From contig JAGZDD010000171.1 in NCBI GenBank assembly GCA_018369015.1, forward strand, positions 1 to 8,446: DNA of 8,446 nt, given 5' to 3'. A model generated the notes under the pieces. It had not been told where the DNA came from and searched no databases. It was given only the letters and a program-made list of their open reading frames with translations. Within the stretch, counting starts at the first letter, position 1. The number at the start of each line of letters is the position of its first letter. The position numbers and the translations under genes are program-made. Below are positions 1 to 6,349 of the stretch, piece by piece. Source of the stretch: Clostridiales bacterium (GTDB lineage Bacteria > Bacillota > Clostridia > Lachnospirales > Lachnospiraceae).

Positions 1-1137
1 ACCGACCGGGAAAACGCTGTGCGCCAGAAAAAGGAAAATGAAGAAAGGCTTCGCAGGCCTGTACCAGAACCTTTTGAGGCCCGTCGGAAAGCGCATATGC
101 AGGAAGCATCCGGCGGTAAAATGGAGCCGTGGATGGAAGCCATTGCCCAGGCAATCAGTTTTAATACAAATATCCGAGAAGAAAAAACAGACTATGGGAG
201 CCTTGCAAAAGGCGCGCCAGAGCAGCCGGAGCCTGTAGCAATGTCACCGGAGAGCGTACCAAAGCAGCCGGAGGCGGCGGTTAAGTCGCTGGAGCTCACG
301 CCAAAGCAGCCGGAGCCTGTACCTGGACTGTCAGGCTGCGCTGGGTCAGAGACCGGGGCAGCCGGTCCAAAACCACAGGTATCTGAAGCAGATGGGCGGG
401 CGGCTGTGTTACCAGTGCCGGCGGCACCTTTGGAAGATGGTGCGGCAGATATATCCTTTAAAAAAGCTGCGCTGGATATGGCTTTTAAAGCAGACATACA
501 GATCCCAAAAGGGGAGCAGATGGAGCTGTTTGACGATCGGCTGCTGACAAAGAAGGCAAGGCTTTCCCACCGGCTGATTGGGCAGTTATTTGAAACTTAC
601 TGGCTTGTGGAATACGATAAAAAGCTTTTTATCATTGACCAGCATGCGGCCCATGAAAAAGTTATGTATGAAAAGCTAAAGAAGCATTATGATCACAGTG
701 AGGCTGTTTCCCAGCTTTTAGAGCCGCCAATGATTCTTTCACTGTCTTTACACGAGGAGGACGCTCTGCGTCAATATGGCGGTACCCTAAAAAAGATGGG
801 CTTTGAGATTGAGCATTTTGGCGGACGGGAATATGCGGTGCGGGCAGTACCGTCGGAGCTTTACGGTTATACGGAGCGGGATTTGTTTATTGACCTGTTG
901 GATTCTATTACAGAGGAAGCCGGGCATTTGACGGCGGATATTATTAATGACAGAATTGCAACAATGGCATGCAAAGCGGCAGTTAAGGGAAATCAGACAC
1001 TTTCTTTTGCAGAGGCCGACGCTCTGATTGACGAGCTGCTAGCGGCGGACAATCCCTATAATTGTCCGCACGGAAGGCCGACCATTATTGCTATGAGCCA
1101 GTATGAGCTGGAAAAGAAATTTAAGAGGATTCAATAA
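1..1137 (+). CDS. mutL: DNA mismatch repair protein MutL, 3' part (linker and C-terminal endonuclease/dimerization domain)
   Basis: MutL couples MutS mismatch recognition to strand nicking and excision. The frame is open from base 1, so the gene is cut by the window edge; 378 residues remain and the GTG at 19 is not a real start. The N-terminal GHKL ATPase lies outside. Window residues 1 to about 175 are a charged, proline-rich linker containing a 14-residue repeat. From about residue 185 the C-terminal domain follows. It has the endonuclease motif DQHAAHE at 213-219 (full form DQHAxxExxxxE), an ACKAAVK motif near 323-329, and CPHGRPT at 355-361, whose Cys and His are metal ligands in B. subtilis MutL. 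It ends in FKRIQ. QLLEPP (238-243) lies where the beta-clamp contact of B. subtilis MutL is found, though it fits that consensus imperfectly. These motifs mark a nicking-competent MutL, unlike the E. coli type. It is followed after 73 nt by miaA. Confidence 0.96.
   Translation, partial: TDRENAVRQKKENEERLRRPVPEPFEARRKAHMQEASGGKMEPWMEAIAQAISFNTNIREEKTDYGSLAKGAPEQPEPVAMSPESVPKQPEAAVKSLELTPKQPEPVPGLSGCAGSETGAAGPKPQVSEADGRAAVLPVPAAPLEDGAADISFKKAALDMAFKADIQIPKGEQMELFDDRLLTKKARLSHRLIGQLFETYWLVEYDKKLFIIDQHAAHEKVMYEKLKKHYDHSEAVSQLLEPPMILSLSLHEEDALRQYGGTLKKMGFEIEHFGGREYAVRAVPSELYGYTERDLFIDLLDSITEEAGHLTADIINDRIATMACKAAVKGNQTLSFAEADALIDELLAADNPYNCPHGRPTIIAMSQYELEKKFKRIQ
223..327 (+). repeat. In-frame 42-nt (14-codon) degenerate tandem repeat in the mutL linker
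   Basis: Two full units and the start of a third lie in tandem: QPEPVAMSPESVPK, QPEAAVKSLELTPK, then QPEPVPG. The 17-nt string AGCAGCCGGAGCCTGTA occurs exactly at 221-237 and 305-321, 84 nt (two periods) apart. The middle unit keeps AGCAGCCGGA at 263-272. The period is a multiple of three, so copy-number change would lengthen or shorten the disordered linker without a frameshift. The repeat falls between the ATPase and endonuclease domains. Confidence 0.8.
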
Positions 1138-1210
1138 ATTGCATAGTCAGCCCCTGCTGCAAGCATCGGGGATTTGGCCCGTTGCCCGCAAAAATAAAGG
1201 AGATGAGCTT
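1138..1210. other. mutL-miaA intergenic gap with a weak potential hairpin
   Basis: This 73-nt gap holds the miaA ribosome binding site. It also has a possible imperfect stem at 1151-1171: CCCC and TGC on the left, a 5-nt loop, then GCA, a 2-nt bulge and GGGG. No U-run follows it, so it does not look like an intrinsic terminator, and no convincing promoter is seen. The simplest reading is read-through from mutL into miaA. Confidence 0.3.
1196..1202 (+). promoter_or_regulatory. Ribosome binding site that fixes the miaA start
   Basis: AAAGGAG lies 8 nt before the ATG at 1211. The reading frame is open further upstream, back to an ATG at 1103 inside mutL, but that start has no ribosome binding site and would add 36 residues with no family counterpart. 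Confidence 0.85.
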
Positions 1211-2164
1211 ATGGAAAAACGGATGCCCCTTGTGATTTTGACCGGACCTACGGCGGCGGGAAAGACAGAATTGTCGCTGTCGCTGGCCAAAAAGATTGGC
1301 GGAGAGATTATTAGTGCCGACTCTATGCAGATCTATAAAAAAATGAATATTGGCACAGCAAAAATACTTCCAGAGCAGATGCAGGGGGTCCGTCATTATC
1401 TTGTGGACGAGCTTATGCCGGATGAGGAATTTAATGTTGTTATATTTCAAAAAATGGCCAAGGCGGCGATGGAGGATATTATTTCCCGGGGAAAGATCCC
1501 TATTATTGTGGGGGGAACCGGGTTTTACATCCAGGCATTGCTTAATGACATTGATTTTACGGAAAATGACAGTGATATGGCGTTCCGCCGTAAGCTGGAA
1601 GCCCTTGCAGGAAGCCTTGGGGCTTTGGAGCTTCATAAAATGCTGGCCAAAGTCGACCCACAATCAGCGGAAAAAATTCATGCAAATAATGTGAAGCGCG
1701 TCATCCGGGCTTTGGAATTTTACGAAAAGACCGGGGAAAAGATTTCCATGCACAATGATACACAGCGGCAAAAACAAACGCCCTACAACAGTGCTTATTT
1801 TGTGCTTACATGGCCCCGGGAGATTTTGTATGACCGGATTAATAAGCGGGTGGATACGATGCTTCGTGACGGGCTGGTTGACGAGGTGAAGGGGCTTTTG
1901 TCTGAAGGCTATGGCCCTGGCCTTGTATCTATGCAGGGGCTTGGCTATAAAGAATTTGTGCCTTATTTATCCGGGGAAACAGCGTTAGACGAGGCGGTTT
2001 ATATTTTAAAGCGGGATACCCGGCACTTTGCCAAAAGACAGCTTACATGGTTTCGCAGGGAAAGGGATGTCCTGTGGCTTGATAAAAGTGAATTTGAAAA
2101 TGAAGAAGCGATTCTTTATCATATATTGGAAATACTAAAAGAAAGAGGAATTTACCATGGGTAA
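1211..2164 (+). CDS. miaA: tRNA dimethylallyltransferase MiaA
   Basis: MiaA transfers the dimethylallyl group of DMAPP to N6 of A37 in tRNAs that read UNN codons. This is the first step toward i6A/ms2i6A and supports codon-anticodon pairing and reading-frame maintenance in the cytoplasm. From ATG 1211 the protein has 317 residues, normal for the family. Visible motifs in order are: the P-loop GPTAAGKT at 12-19, DSMQIYK at 37-43, MNIGTAK just after, HYLVDE at 62-67, GGTGFYIQ at 101-108 with the conserved Thr, RVIRALEFYEKTG in the tRNA-binding middle, MQGLGYKE, and the C-terminal RHFAKRQLTWFRR. The coding end overlaps ynbB by 8 nt (ATGGGTAA), which suggests translational coupling. All key motifs are intact. 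Confidence 0.98.
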   Translation: MEKRMPLVILTGPTAAGKTELSLSLAKKIGGEIISADSMQIYKKMNIGTAKILPEQMQGVRHYLVDELMPDEEFNVVIFQKMAKAAMEDIISRGKIPIIVGGTGFYIQALLNDIDFTENDSDMAFRRKLEALAGSLGALELHKMLAKVDPQSAEKIHANNVKRVIRALEFYEKTGEKISMHNDTQRQKQTPYNSAYFVLTWPREILYDRINKRVDTMLRDGLVDEVKGLLSEGYGPGLVSMQGLGYKEFVPYLSGETALDEAVYILKRDTRHFAKRQLTWFRRERDVLWLDKSEFENEEAILYHILEILKERGIYHG

Positions 2165-3455
2165 AACTTTAGAACAATATTACATGTCGCTTGGACTTTC
2201 CAAAAACGTGTACCATTACTGCAAGTCGGTTGAAAAGGAGCTTGCCGGGCGTTTTCTGGAATTTGACGATATTGCGGAATATAACCAGATTAAAGTTATT
2301 AAGGCAATGCAGGAGCACCGGGTAAGCGACTATCATTTTGCTGACAGCACGGGCTATGGCTATAATGACAGCGGCAGAGACACGCTTGAAGCTGTTTACG
2401 CCAGTGTTTTTAATACCGAGGATGCCCTTGTGCGGCCCCATATTACATGCGGCACCCATGCCCTGACCATTGCCTTATCCGGGAATCTGCGTCCGGGGGA
2501 TGAGCTGCTCTCCCCTGTGGGCAAGCCTTACGATACGCTTGAGGGAATTATCGGCATACGGCCTCAGAAGGGGTCCCTGGCAGAATATGGCGTAACCTAC
2601 CGCCAGGTCGATCTTTTGCCTGATGGTGAGTTTGATTATGACGGTATTCGCCAGGCGATTAATGAAAAAACAAAAATGGTGACGATCCAGCGCTCTAAAG
2701 GGTATCAGCCGAGGCGTACTTTATCTGTGAACCGTATCGGGGAGCTGATTCGGTTTATAAAGGGGATTAAGCCGGATATTATTTGTATGGTGGATAACTG
2801 CTACGGTGAATTTGTGGAAACAATAGAGCCTACGGATGTGGGGGCAGATTTGTGCGTCGGCTCTCTTATTAAAAATCCCGGCGGCGGACTTGCGCCTATT
2901 GGCGGCTATATTGTAGGGAAAAAAGAGCTTGTGGAAAATGCGGCCTTTAGGCTGACCGCCCCTGGCCTTGGCAAAGAGGTCGGGGCCAGCCTTGGGGTGA
3001 ACCGGGCATTTTTCCAGGGGCTGTTTTTAGCGCCTCAGGTTGTCAACGGGGCATTAAAGGGCGCCGTATTTGCTGCAAATATTTATGAAAAGCTTGGCTT
3101 TACATGTGTGCCGGATGCTGCTGAAAGCCGCCACGATATTATTCAGGCGGTTGTCTTTAAGCGCCCGGAGGGGGTTATTGAATTTTGTAAAGGGATCCAG
3201 GCAGCCGCTCCGGTAGACAGCCATGTTACCCCGGAACCCTGGGCTATGCCGGGCTATGACTGCGATGTAATTATGGCGGCCGGGGCTTTTATTTCCGGTT
3301 CATCCATCGAGCTGAGTGCCGACGCGCCGATTAAGCCGCCCTACAGTGTTTATTTCCAGGGCGGGCTTACGTGGAACCATGCGAAGTTTGGAATTATGAT
3401 GTCCTTACAAAAGCTTGAGGCTGCAGGACTTGTAAGCATCCCGGGCGAGGATTAA
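2157..3455 (+). CDS. ynbB: PLP-dependent methionine gamma-lyase family protein (YnbB family, old name aluminium resistance protein)
   Basis: This is a 432-residue fold-type I PLP enzyme of the Met_gamma_lyase family (Pfam PF06838 by recall). Its reaction is not established; the lyase name reflects homology. Visible features are HFADSTGYGYNDSGRDTLE near the start, a THAL segment in the cofactor pocket, SPVGKPYDTLEG, and VDNCYGEF with Asp213 placed to contact the PLP ring nitrogen. SLIKNPGGGLAPIGGY has Lys239 as the likely Schiff-base lysine, and the C-terminal half has HVTPEPWAMPGYD. No signal peptide or membrane segment is seen, so it should be cytoplasmic. The ATG at 2157 follows AAGAGG at 2143-2148 with 8 nt spacing and overlaps the end of miaA. 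Linkage to miaA is common in Firmicutes, usually with hfq nearby, which is missing here. The family call is firm; the substrate is unknown. Confidence 0.93.
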   Translation: MGKTLEQYYMSLGLSKNVYHYCKSVEKELAGRFLEFDDIAEYNQIKVIKAMQEHRVSDYHFADSTGYGYNDSGRDTLEAVYASVFNTEDALVRPHITCGTHALTIALSGNLRPGDELLSPVGKPYDTLEGIIGIRPQKGSLAEYGVTYRQVDLLPDGEFDYDGIRQAINEKTKMVTIQRSKGYQPRRTLSVNRIGELIRFIKGIKPDIICMVDNCYGEFVETIEPTDVGADLCVGSLIKNPGGGLAPIGGYIVGKKELVENAAFRLTAPGLGKEVGASLGVNRAFFQGLFLAPQVVNGALKGAVFAANIYEKLGFTCVPDAAESRHDIIQAVVFKRPEGVIEFCKGIQAAAPVDSHVTPEPWAMPGYDCDVIMAAGAFISGSSIELSADAPIKPPYSVYFQGGLTWNHAKFGIMMSLQKLEAAGLVSIPGED

Positions 3456-3480
3456 AAAAGAACCGCCTGTTACTGTCAAT

Positions 3481-3496
3481 TTATAAAATTTTATAA
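3481..3496. repeat. Perfect 16-bp AT-only palindrome
   Basis: TTATAAAATTTTATAA reads identically on both strands. It lies 34 to 49 nt upstream of the first -10-like hexamer. It could be a regulator site or simply part of an AT-rich UP-like tract. Having no GC pairs, it is a poor RNA hairpin or terminator. Confidence 0.55.
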
Positions 3497-3529
3497 GGAA
3501 TTATATAAATTTTTAATAGTCGCTTAGTG

Positions 3530-3558
3530 TATACTTTTAAGATGTTTTATGTTAAACT
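3530..3558 (+). promoter_or_regulatory. Putative promoter(s) for the radC-mreBCD-mrdA operon
   Basis: Two -10-like elements are present. TATACT (3530-3535) matches TATAAT at five of six positions but has no good -35 at normal spacing. TAAACT (3553-3558), preceded by TGT (3550-3552), forms an extended -10; the hexamer 17 bp upstream (TATACT again) is only a weak -35. A start from the second would fall near 3564-3567, just ahead of the long inverted repeat. The AT-rich tract upstream could act as an UP element. This is pattern matching only. Confidence 0.4.
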
Positions 3559-3571
3559 AAAGAAGCGAAAC

Positions 3572-3602
3572 CGTAACAGTTTGGCATGGCTGAACTGTTA
3601 CG
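3572..3602. promoter_or_regulatory. Long inverted repeat in the radC leader (operator or 5' stem-loop)
   Basis: CGTAACAGTT (3572-3581) and AACTGTTACG (3593-3602) are perfect 10-nt inverted arms. Inside them two G-U-type pairs and two G-C pairs can extend the stem to 14 pairs, closing on a 3-nt loop ATG (3586-3588). That ATG is the farthest-upstream ATG in the radC frame. There is no U-run after it, so it is not an intrinsic terminator. It sits between the putative promoter and the preferred radC start, as expected of an operator or a stabilising 5' stem-loop. It does not fit the Gram-positive LexA box. Confidence 0.65.
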
Positions 3603-3638
3603 CGAAAACTCTTTACTGGTCCTGGAGAAACGGCGGGT

Positions 3639-3646
3639 AAAGGGGG
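3639..3646 (+). promoter_or_regulatory. Ribosome binding site supporting a TTG start for radC at 3655
   Basis: AAAGGGGG is one mismatch from AAAGGAGG and ends 8 nt before the TTG at 3655. The alternative ATG at 3586 has no purine-rich Shine-Dalgarno sequence and lies inside a stable inverted repeat. Confidence 0.7.
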
Positions 3647-3654
3647 ATTATAGG

Positions 3655-4347
3655 TTGTTAAAGATAAAAGATTTACCGGAAAATGAACGGCCCTATGAAA
3701 AGTGTGAAAAGTACGGAGCCGGTGTTTTGTCAGATGCGGAGCTTTTAGCGGTCGTCATAAGAACCGGAACAAAGCATAAGCGCAGCGTGGAGCTGGCCCT
3801 GGAGATATTAAAGCTTTGCGGCAGGGATGGTCTTGCCGGGCTCCATGACCTGTCTAACGTACAGTTGATGAAGGTGCCTGGTATAGGCCGGGTCAAGGCG
3901 GTACAGATCCGATGTGTCTTGGAGCTGTCCAAACGGCTTTTTAAGGCCCAGCCCGAGAATGGCCTGGGATTTACGAATCCGCAGGTCATTGCCGGTTATT
4001 ATATGGAAACAATGCGCCACTACCGCCAGGAGCATTTAGTGCTTGTGATGCTTAATACAAAAAACAGGAAAATCGGCGATGTAGTGCTTTCCAAAGGGAG
4101 CGTCAACGCTGCGATGATCTCTCCAAGAGATATTTTCCTTGAGGCGCTCCGCCATGACGCTGTGAACATTATACTGCTTCATAATCACCCGAGCGGAGAT
4201 CCTTCGCCCAGCAGGGAGGATATCGAAGTGACAGCGACCATCGCGCACCTGGGCCAGATGCTGGGGATACGGCTGCTGGACCATATTATTATCGGCGACA
4301 AGGCCTATTTAAGTCTTTTTGAAAGCGGACAGATGCCAAGGCTTTGA
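3655..4347 (+). CDS. radC: RadC family JAMM/MPN+ domain protein (start reassigned to TTG 3655)
   Basis: RadC proteins join a helix-hairpin-helix DNA-binding region to a JAMM metalloprotease-like domain. A repair role was once claimed, but the true function is unsettled. From TTG 3655 the protein has 230 residues, normal for the family, and begins just before the conserved IKDLPENERP block. It continues with LSDAELLAVVIRTGT and the HhH segment VPGIGRVKAVQI. The JAMM motif is HNHPSGDPSPSRED, in which His176, His178 and Asp189 should bind zinc. It ends with LDHIIIGDKAYLSLFESG. An ATG at 3586 would add 23 residues unlike other family members, lacks a ribosome binding site, and sits in the loop of an inverted repeat. 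The gene is 21 nt upstream of mreB; radC next to mreBCD is a classic Firmicute arrangement, so it probably leads this operon. Confidence 0.95.
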   Translation: MLKIKDLPENERPYEKCEKYGAGVLSDAELLAVVIRTGTKHKRSVELALEILKLCGRDGLAGLHDLSNVQLMKVPGIGRVKAVQIRCVLELSKRLFKAQPENGLGFTNPQVIAGYYMETMRHYRQEHLVLVMLNTKNRKIGDVVLSKGSVNAAMISPRDIFLEALRHDAVNIILLHNHPSGDPSPSREDIEVTATIAHLGQMLGIRLLDHIIIGDKAYLSLFESGQMPRL

Positions 4348-4368
4348 TGACAGAGAAAGGAATATTTT

Positions 4369-5391
4369 ATGGCAGGACGTAAATATGGTTTGGATTTAGG
4401 TACGAATTACGTGAAAATATATGACAATACCCGTAAGAATATTCTTGTTGAAAATAACATGATTGCGATACGAAAGAAAAAGGATATGGTCGCCGCAGGC
4501 GACGCTGCCTATGAAATATATGAGAAGGTGTCCGGCAACATTGCCATAAAAAGGCCGGTGCGCGGCGGTGTGATCGCGGATGTAGAGCCTATGGGCCGCC
4601 TGTTTGATTACCTTTTAAAAAAACAGAATTGCAGCAATAGTATGATGCGCCATAATGAATTTTATCTGGCTGTTCCCTCCTCGATTACAGAGGTGGAAAA
4701 GCGGGCCTTTTTCAGCCTGGTGGGATATTCTTCTTTTAAAACGCACAACGCGAGTATTGTGGAGAAGCCGGTGGCTGCGGCCCTTGGCGAAGGGCTTGAT
4801 GTCACCCGTGCCGGAGGTATTATGGTCGTTGATATGGGGGCGGATACGACGGAAATTTCCATCATTGCCCTTGGGGGCATTGTCTTAAGCCGGCTCATAA
4901 AAATCGGCGGCAATACGATTAACGATGCGATCTGCAATGAAGTAAAGCTTGAGCATAATGTCATTATTGGCAGTAAGACGGCGGAGTTTTTAAAGCTTTC
5001 TCTTGGCAGCGCTATCCCTACCATGGCAGAGCCGGTGATGGCTTATGGGCGGGATTTGATCACCGGGCTTCCGGTGCACATTCCGGTTCCGGCACAGCTT
5101 GTATATCATTGTATTCTTACCGCCTTAGAGCCAGTAGTTGATGCGATCCGGGGGCTATTAGAGCGCACCCCTCCAGAACTTAACAATGATATTTTTGACC
5201 ATGGTATTTATGTCACAGGGGGAACGAGCATGATCCCAAATATGGACCGGCTCATTGCGTCGCGTACCCGTATGAAAGTCAATATGTCTTCTCATCCCCA
5301 GGAAAGCGTTGTCAAAGGTTTAGATGTCATTATGAACAGCTATGAGCTTTCAGGACTGGCCTTCTCTGTGCGGGAATCCGCATTCTATTAA
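4369..5391 (+). CDS. mreB: Divergent MreB-family actin-like protein with altered active site
   Basis: MreB forms ATP-dependent membrane-attached filaments that orient the peptidoglycan elongation machinery. The protein has 340 residues, normal length, and starts at ATG 4369 after GAAAGG (4355-4360). The actin fold landmarks are in order: phosphate-1 loop GLDLGTNY (7-14), RPVRGGVIAD, AVPSSITEVEKRAF, VEKPVAAALGEG (131-142), phosphate-2 loop DMGADTTE (155-162), ISIIALGGIV, IGSKTAEFLKLSLGSA, TPPELNNDI, and adenosine loop TGGTSM (283-288). Canonical MreB has IEEP, DIGGGTTE and TGGG at these places. The Lys at 133 occupies the position that, by spacing to Thr160, matches the catalytic Glu131 of T. 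maritima MreB. The context, radC upstream and mreCD plus PBP2 downstream, supports an MreB role. It may be a lineage-specific scaffold or a slow ATPase. Confidence 0.93.
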   Translation: MAGRKYGLDLGTNYVKIYDNTRKNILVENNMIAIRKKKDMVAAGDAAYEIYEKVSGNIAIKRPVRGGVIADVEPMGRLFDYLLKKQNCSNSMMRHNEFYLAVPSSITEVEKRAFFSLVGYSSFKTHNASIVEKPVAAALGEGLDVTRAGGIMVVDMGADTTEISIIALGGIVLSRLIKIGGNTINDAICNEVKLEHNVIIGSKTAEFLKLSLGSAIPTMAEPVMAYGRDLITGLPVHIPVPAQLVYHCILTALEPVVDAIRGLLERTPPELNNDIFDHGIYVTGGTSMIPNMDRLIASRTRMKVNMSSHPQESVVKGLDVIMNSYELSGLAFSVRESAFY

Positions 5392-5395
5392 GGAG
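5390..5395 (+). promoter_or_regulatory. Ribosome binding site that fixes the mreC start
   Basis: AAGGAG overlaps the mreB stop codon TAA (5389-5391) and ends 9 nt before ATG 5405. The longer open frame upstream, with an ATG at 5342 inside mreB, lacks this signal. Confidence 0.85.
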
Positions 5396-5404
5396 TCATT
5401 TGAT

Positions 5405-6349
5405 ATGAAGCAGCATAAGAAAAATGGAAGGTTAAATCCCAAGTATTTATTTTTGGCTCTTCTGGCAGTCTGCTGCCTGTTGATTGCCATCAGCTTTACC
5501 TGGGGGGCGACCAATAATATTGTGCAAAAGACCGTTGGAACAGTCATTGTGCCAATGCAAAAGGGCCTTAACAGTATCGGTTCGTGGATTTCGTCTAAAG
5601 TGGAAAATTCCAAGACGATTGAAGAGCTTCAGGAAGAAAATGAGGCGCTTTCCCTTAAGGTCGATACATTAAAGTCTCAGATTTCCTCTATGGAAAATAA
5701 TTTAAATGAGCTTGAAGAGCTCCGGGATCTTTTGAAGCTTAAGGAAAGCTATCCCAATTATAGTATGGTGGGGGCAAGAATTATCAGCAGTGATGCCGGG
5801 AACTGGTATGATACCTTTACGATTGATAAAGGCAGCCGCGATGGGATCGAAGTGGATATGAATGTCATTGCAGATAATGGCCTTGTCGGAATCGTGATTG
5901 AAACTGGGATCAACCATTCAAAGGTCCGGGCGATTACGGATGATTCGAGCAGTGTGAGCGCTATGGACGCGATTACGGAAGACCAGTGTATTGTCAATGG
6001 AAGCTTAGAGCAAAAGGATACAGGACTTTTGGATGTGGAGCTTATCCGCGATGACGCCCAGATTGATGAGGGCAATGAGATTGTCACCTCCTATTTAAGC
6101 GATAAATATTTGCCGGGGCTTACGATTGGCTATATTAGTAATGTGACAGAGGATAAATCTACATTGACCAAAAAAGCTAATGTCACGCCTGTTGTAGATT
6201 TTGAGCACCTTCGGGACGTCCTTGTGATTACTCAGCTTAAGGCAGATCTTGTGGAGGATCAGGAAACCCCGGAGGAGAGTGGTGAAACTAAAACCCAGGA
6301 AACCGGTGAAAGCCAGTCGGCAAGTGAAAGCCAGGGTGAGGCTCAATGA
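5405..6349 (+). CDS. mreC: Rod shape-determining protein MreC
   Basis: MreC is a bitopic membrane protein of the elongasome that links cytoplasmic MreB to MreD and activates PBP2 outside the membrane. The protein has 314 residues. A short basic N-terminus (KQHKKNGRLNPK) precedes one membrane segment at about 14-32, so it is N-in, C-out. A coiled coil follows at about 70-112 (heptad-rich, ending ELEELRDLLKLKESY), then the paired beta-barrel domain with VGARIISSDAGNWYDTFTIDKG and NGLVGIV, both typical of MreC. The last 30 or so residues are an acidic Glu/Ser/Gln/Gly tail, probably disordered, containing an 11-nt repeat (6306-6316 and 6324-6334). It starts 13 nt after mreB and overlaps mreD by ATGA. 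The start was chosen by the AAGGAG site and the fit of the membrane segment. Confidence 0.97.
   Translation: MKQHKKNGRLNPKYLFLALLAVCCLLIAISFTWGATNNIVQKTVGTVIVPMQKGLNSIGSWISSKVENSKTIEELQEENEALSLKVDTLKSQISSMENNLNELEELRDLLKLKESYPNYSMVGARIISSDAGNWYDTFTIDKGSRDGIEVDMNVIADNGLVGIVIETGINHSKVRAITDDSSSVSAMDAITEDQCIVNGSLEQKDTGLLDVELIRDDAQIDEGNEIVTSYLSDKYLPGLTIGYISNVTEDKSTLTKKANVTPVVDFEHLRDVLVITQLKADLVEDQETPEESGETKTQETGESQSASESQGEAQ

Larger units (their letters stand above)
3456..3571. other. Intergenic region between ynbB and the radC-mreBCD operon
   Basis: This stretch separates two operons. No GC-rich hairpin with a U-run follows ynbB, so no intrinsic terminator is evident. It begins with an isolated copy of CTGTTAC (3467-3473), which recurs in the palindrome at 3572-3602. 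A strongly AT-rich tract (about 3478-3518) follows, then -10-like hexamers. No ORF of credible coding character is seen on either strand. Confidence 0.7.

Noticed and set aside
192..497. Antisense ORF of 101 codons opposite the mutL linker
   Set aside because: It is the mirror of the repetitive proline-rich linker (SGCFG-like repeats), has no plausible ribosome binding site, and overlaps a well-supported gene.
1151..1171. Terminator between mutL and miaA
   Set aside because: The stem is bulged and short and has no U-run. Read-through is more likely.
1103..1210. Longer miaA form starting inside mutL
   Set aside because: There is no ribosome binding site at 1103, the extra 36 residues are atypical, and a good AAAGGAG precedes ATG 1211.
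1121..1663. 180-codon antisense ORF opposite miaA
   Set aside because: It is a shadow of miaA in another frame, with Cys/His/Arg-rich composition and no family resemblance.
3571..3604. The radC leader palindrome as a LexA/SOS box, since RadC was once thought a repair protein
   Set aside because: The Firmicute box needs GAAC-N4-GTTC or close to it. The arms here are CGTAACAGTT and AACTGTTACG with an 11-nt gap.
3572..3620. The same palindrome as an intrinsic terminator for ynbB
   Set aside because: No U-run follows the stem; the next bases are CGAAAACTC. It also lies more than 110 nt after the ynbB stop and next to the radC start.
4369..5391. The mreB gene as a decaying pseudogene because of its changed active site
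   Set aside because: The frame is intact and full length, other actin-fold motifs are well conserved, and it sits in a tightly spaced operon, so the changes look like adaptation rather than decay.
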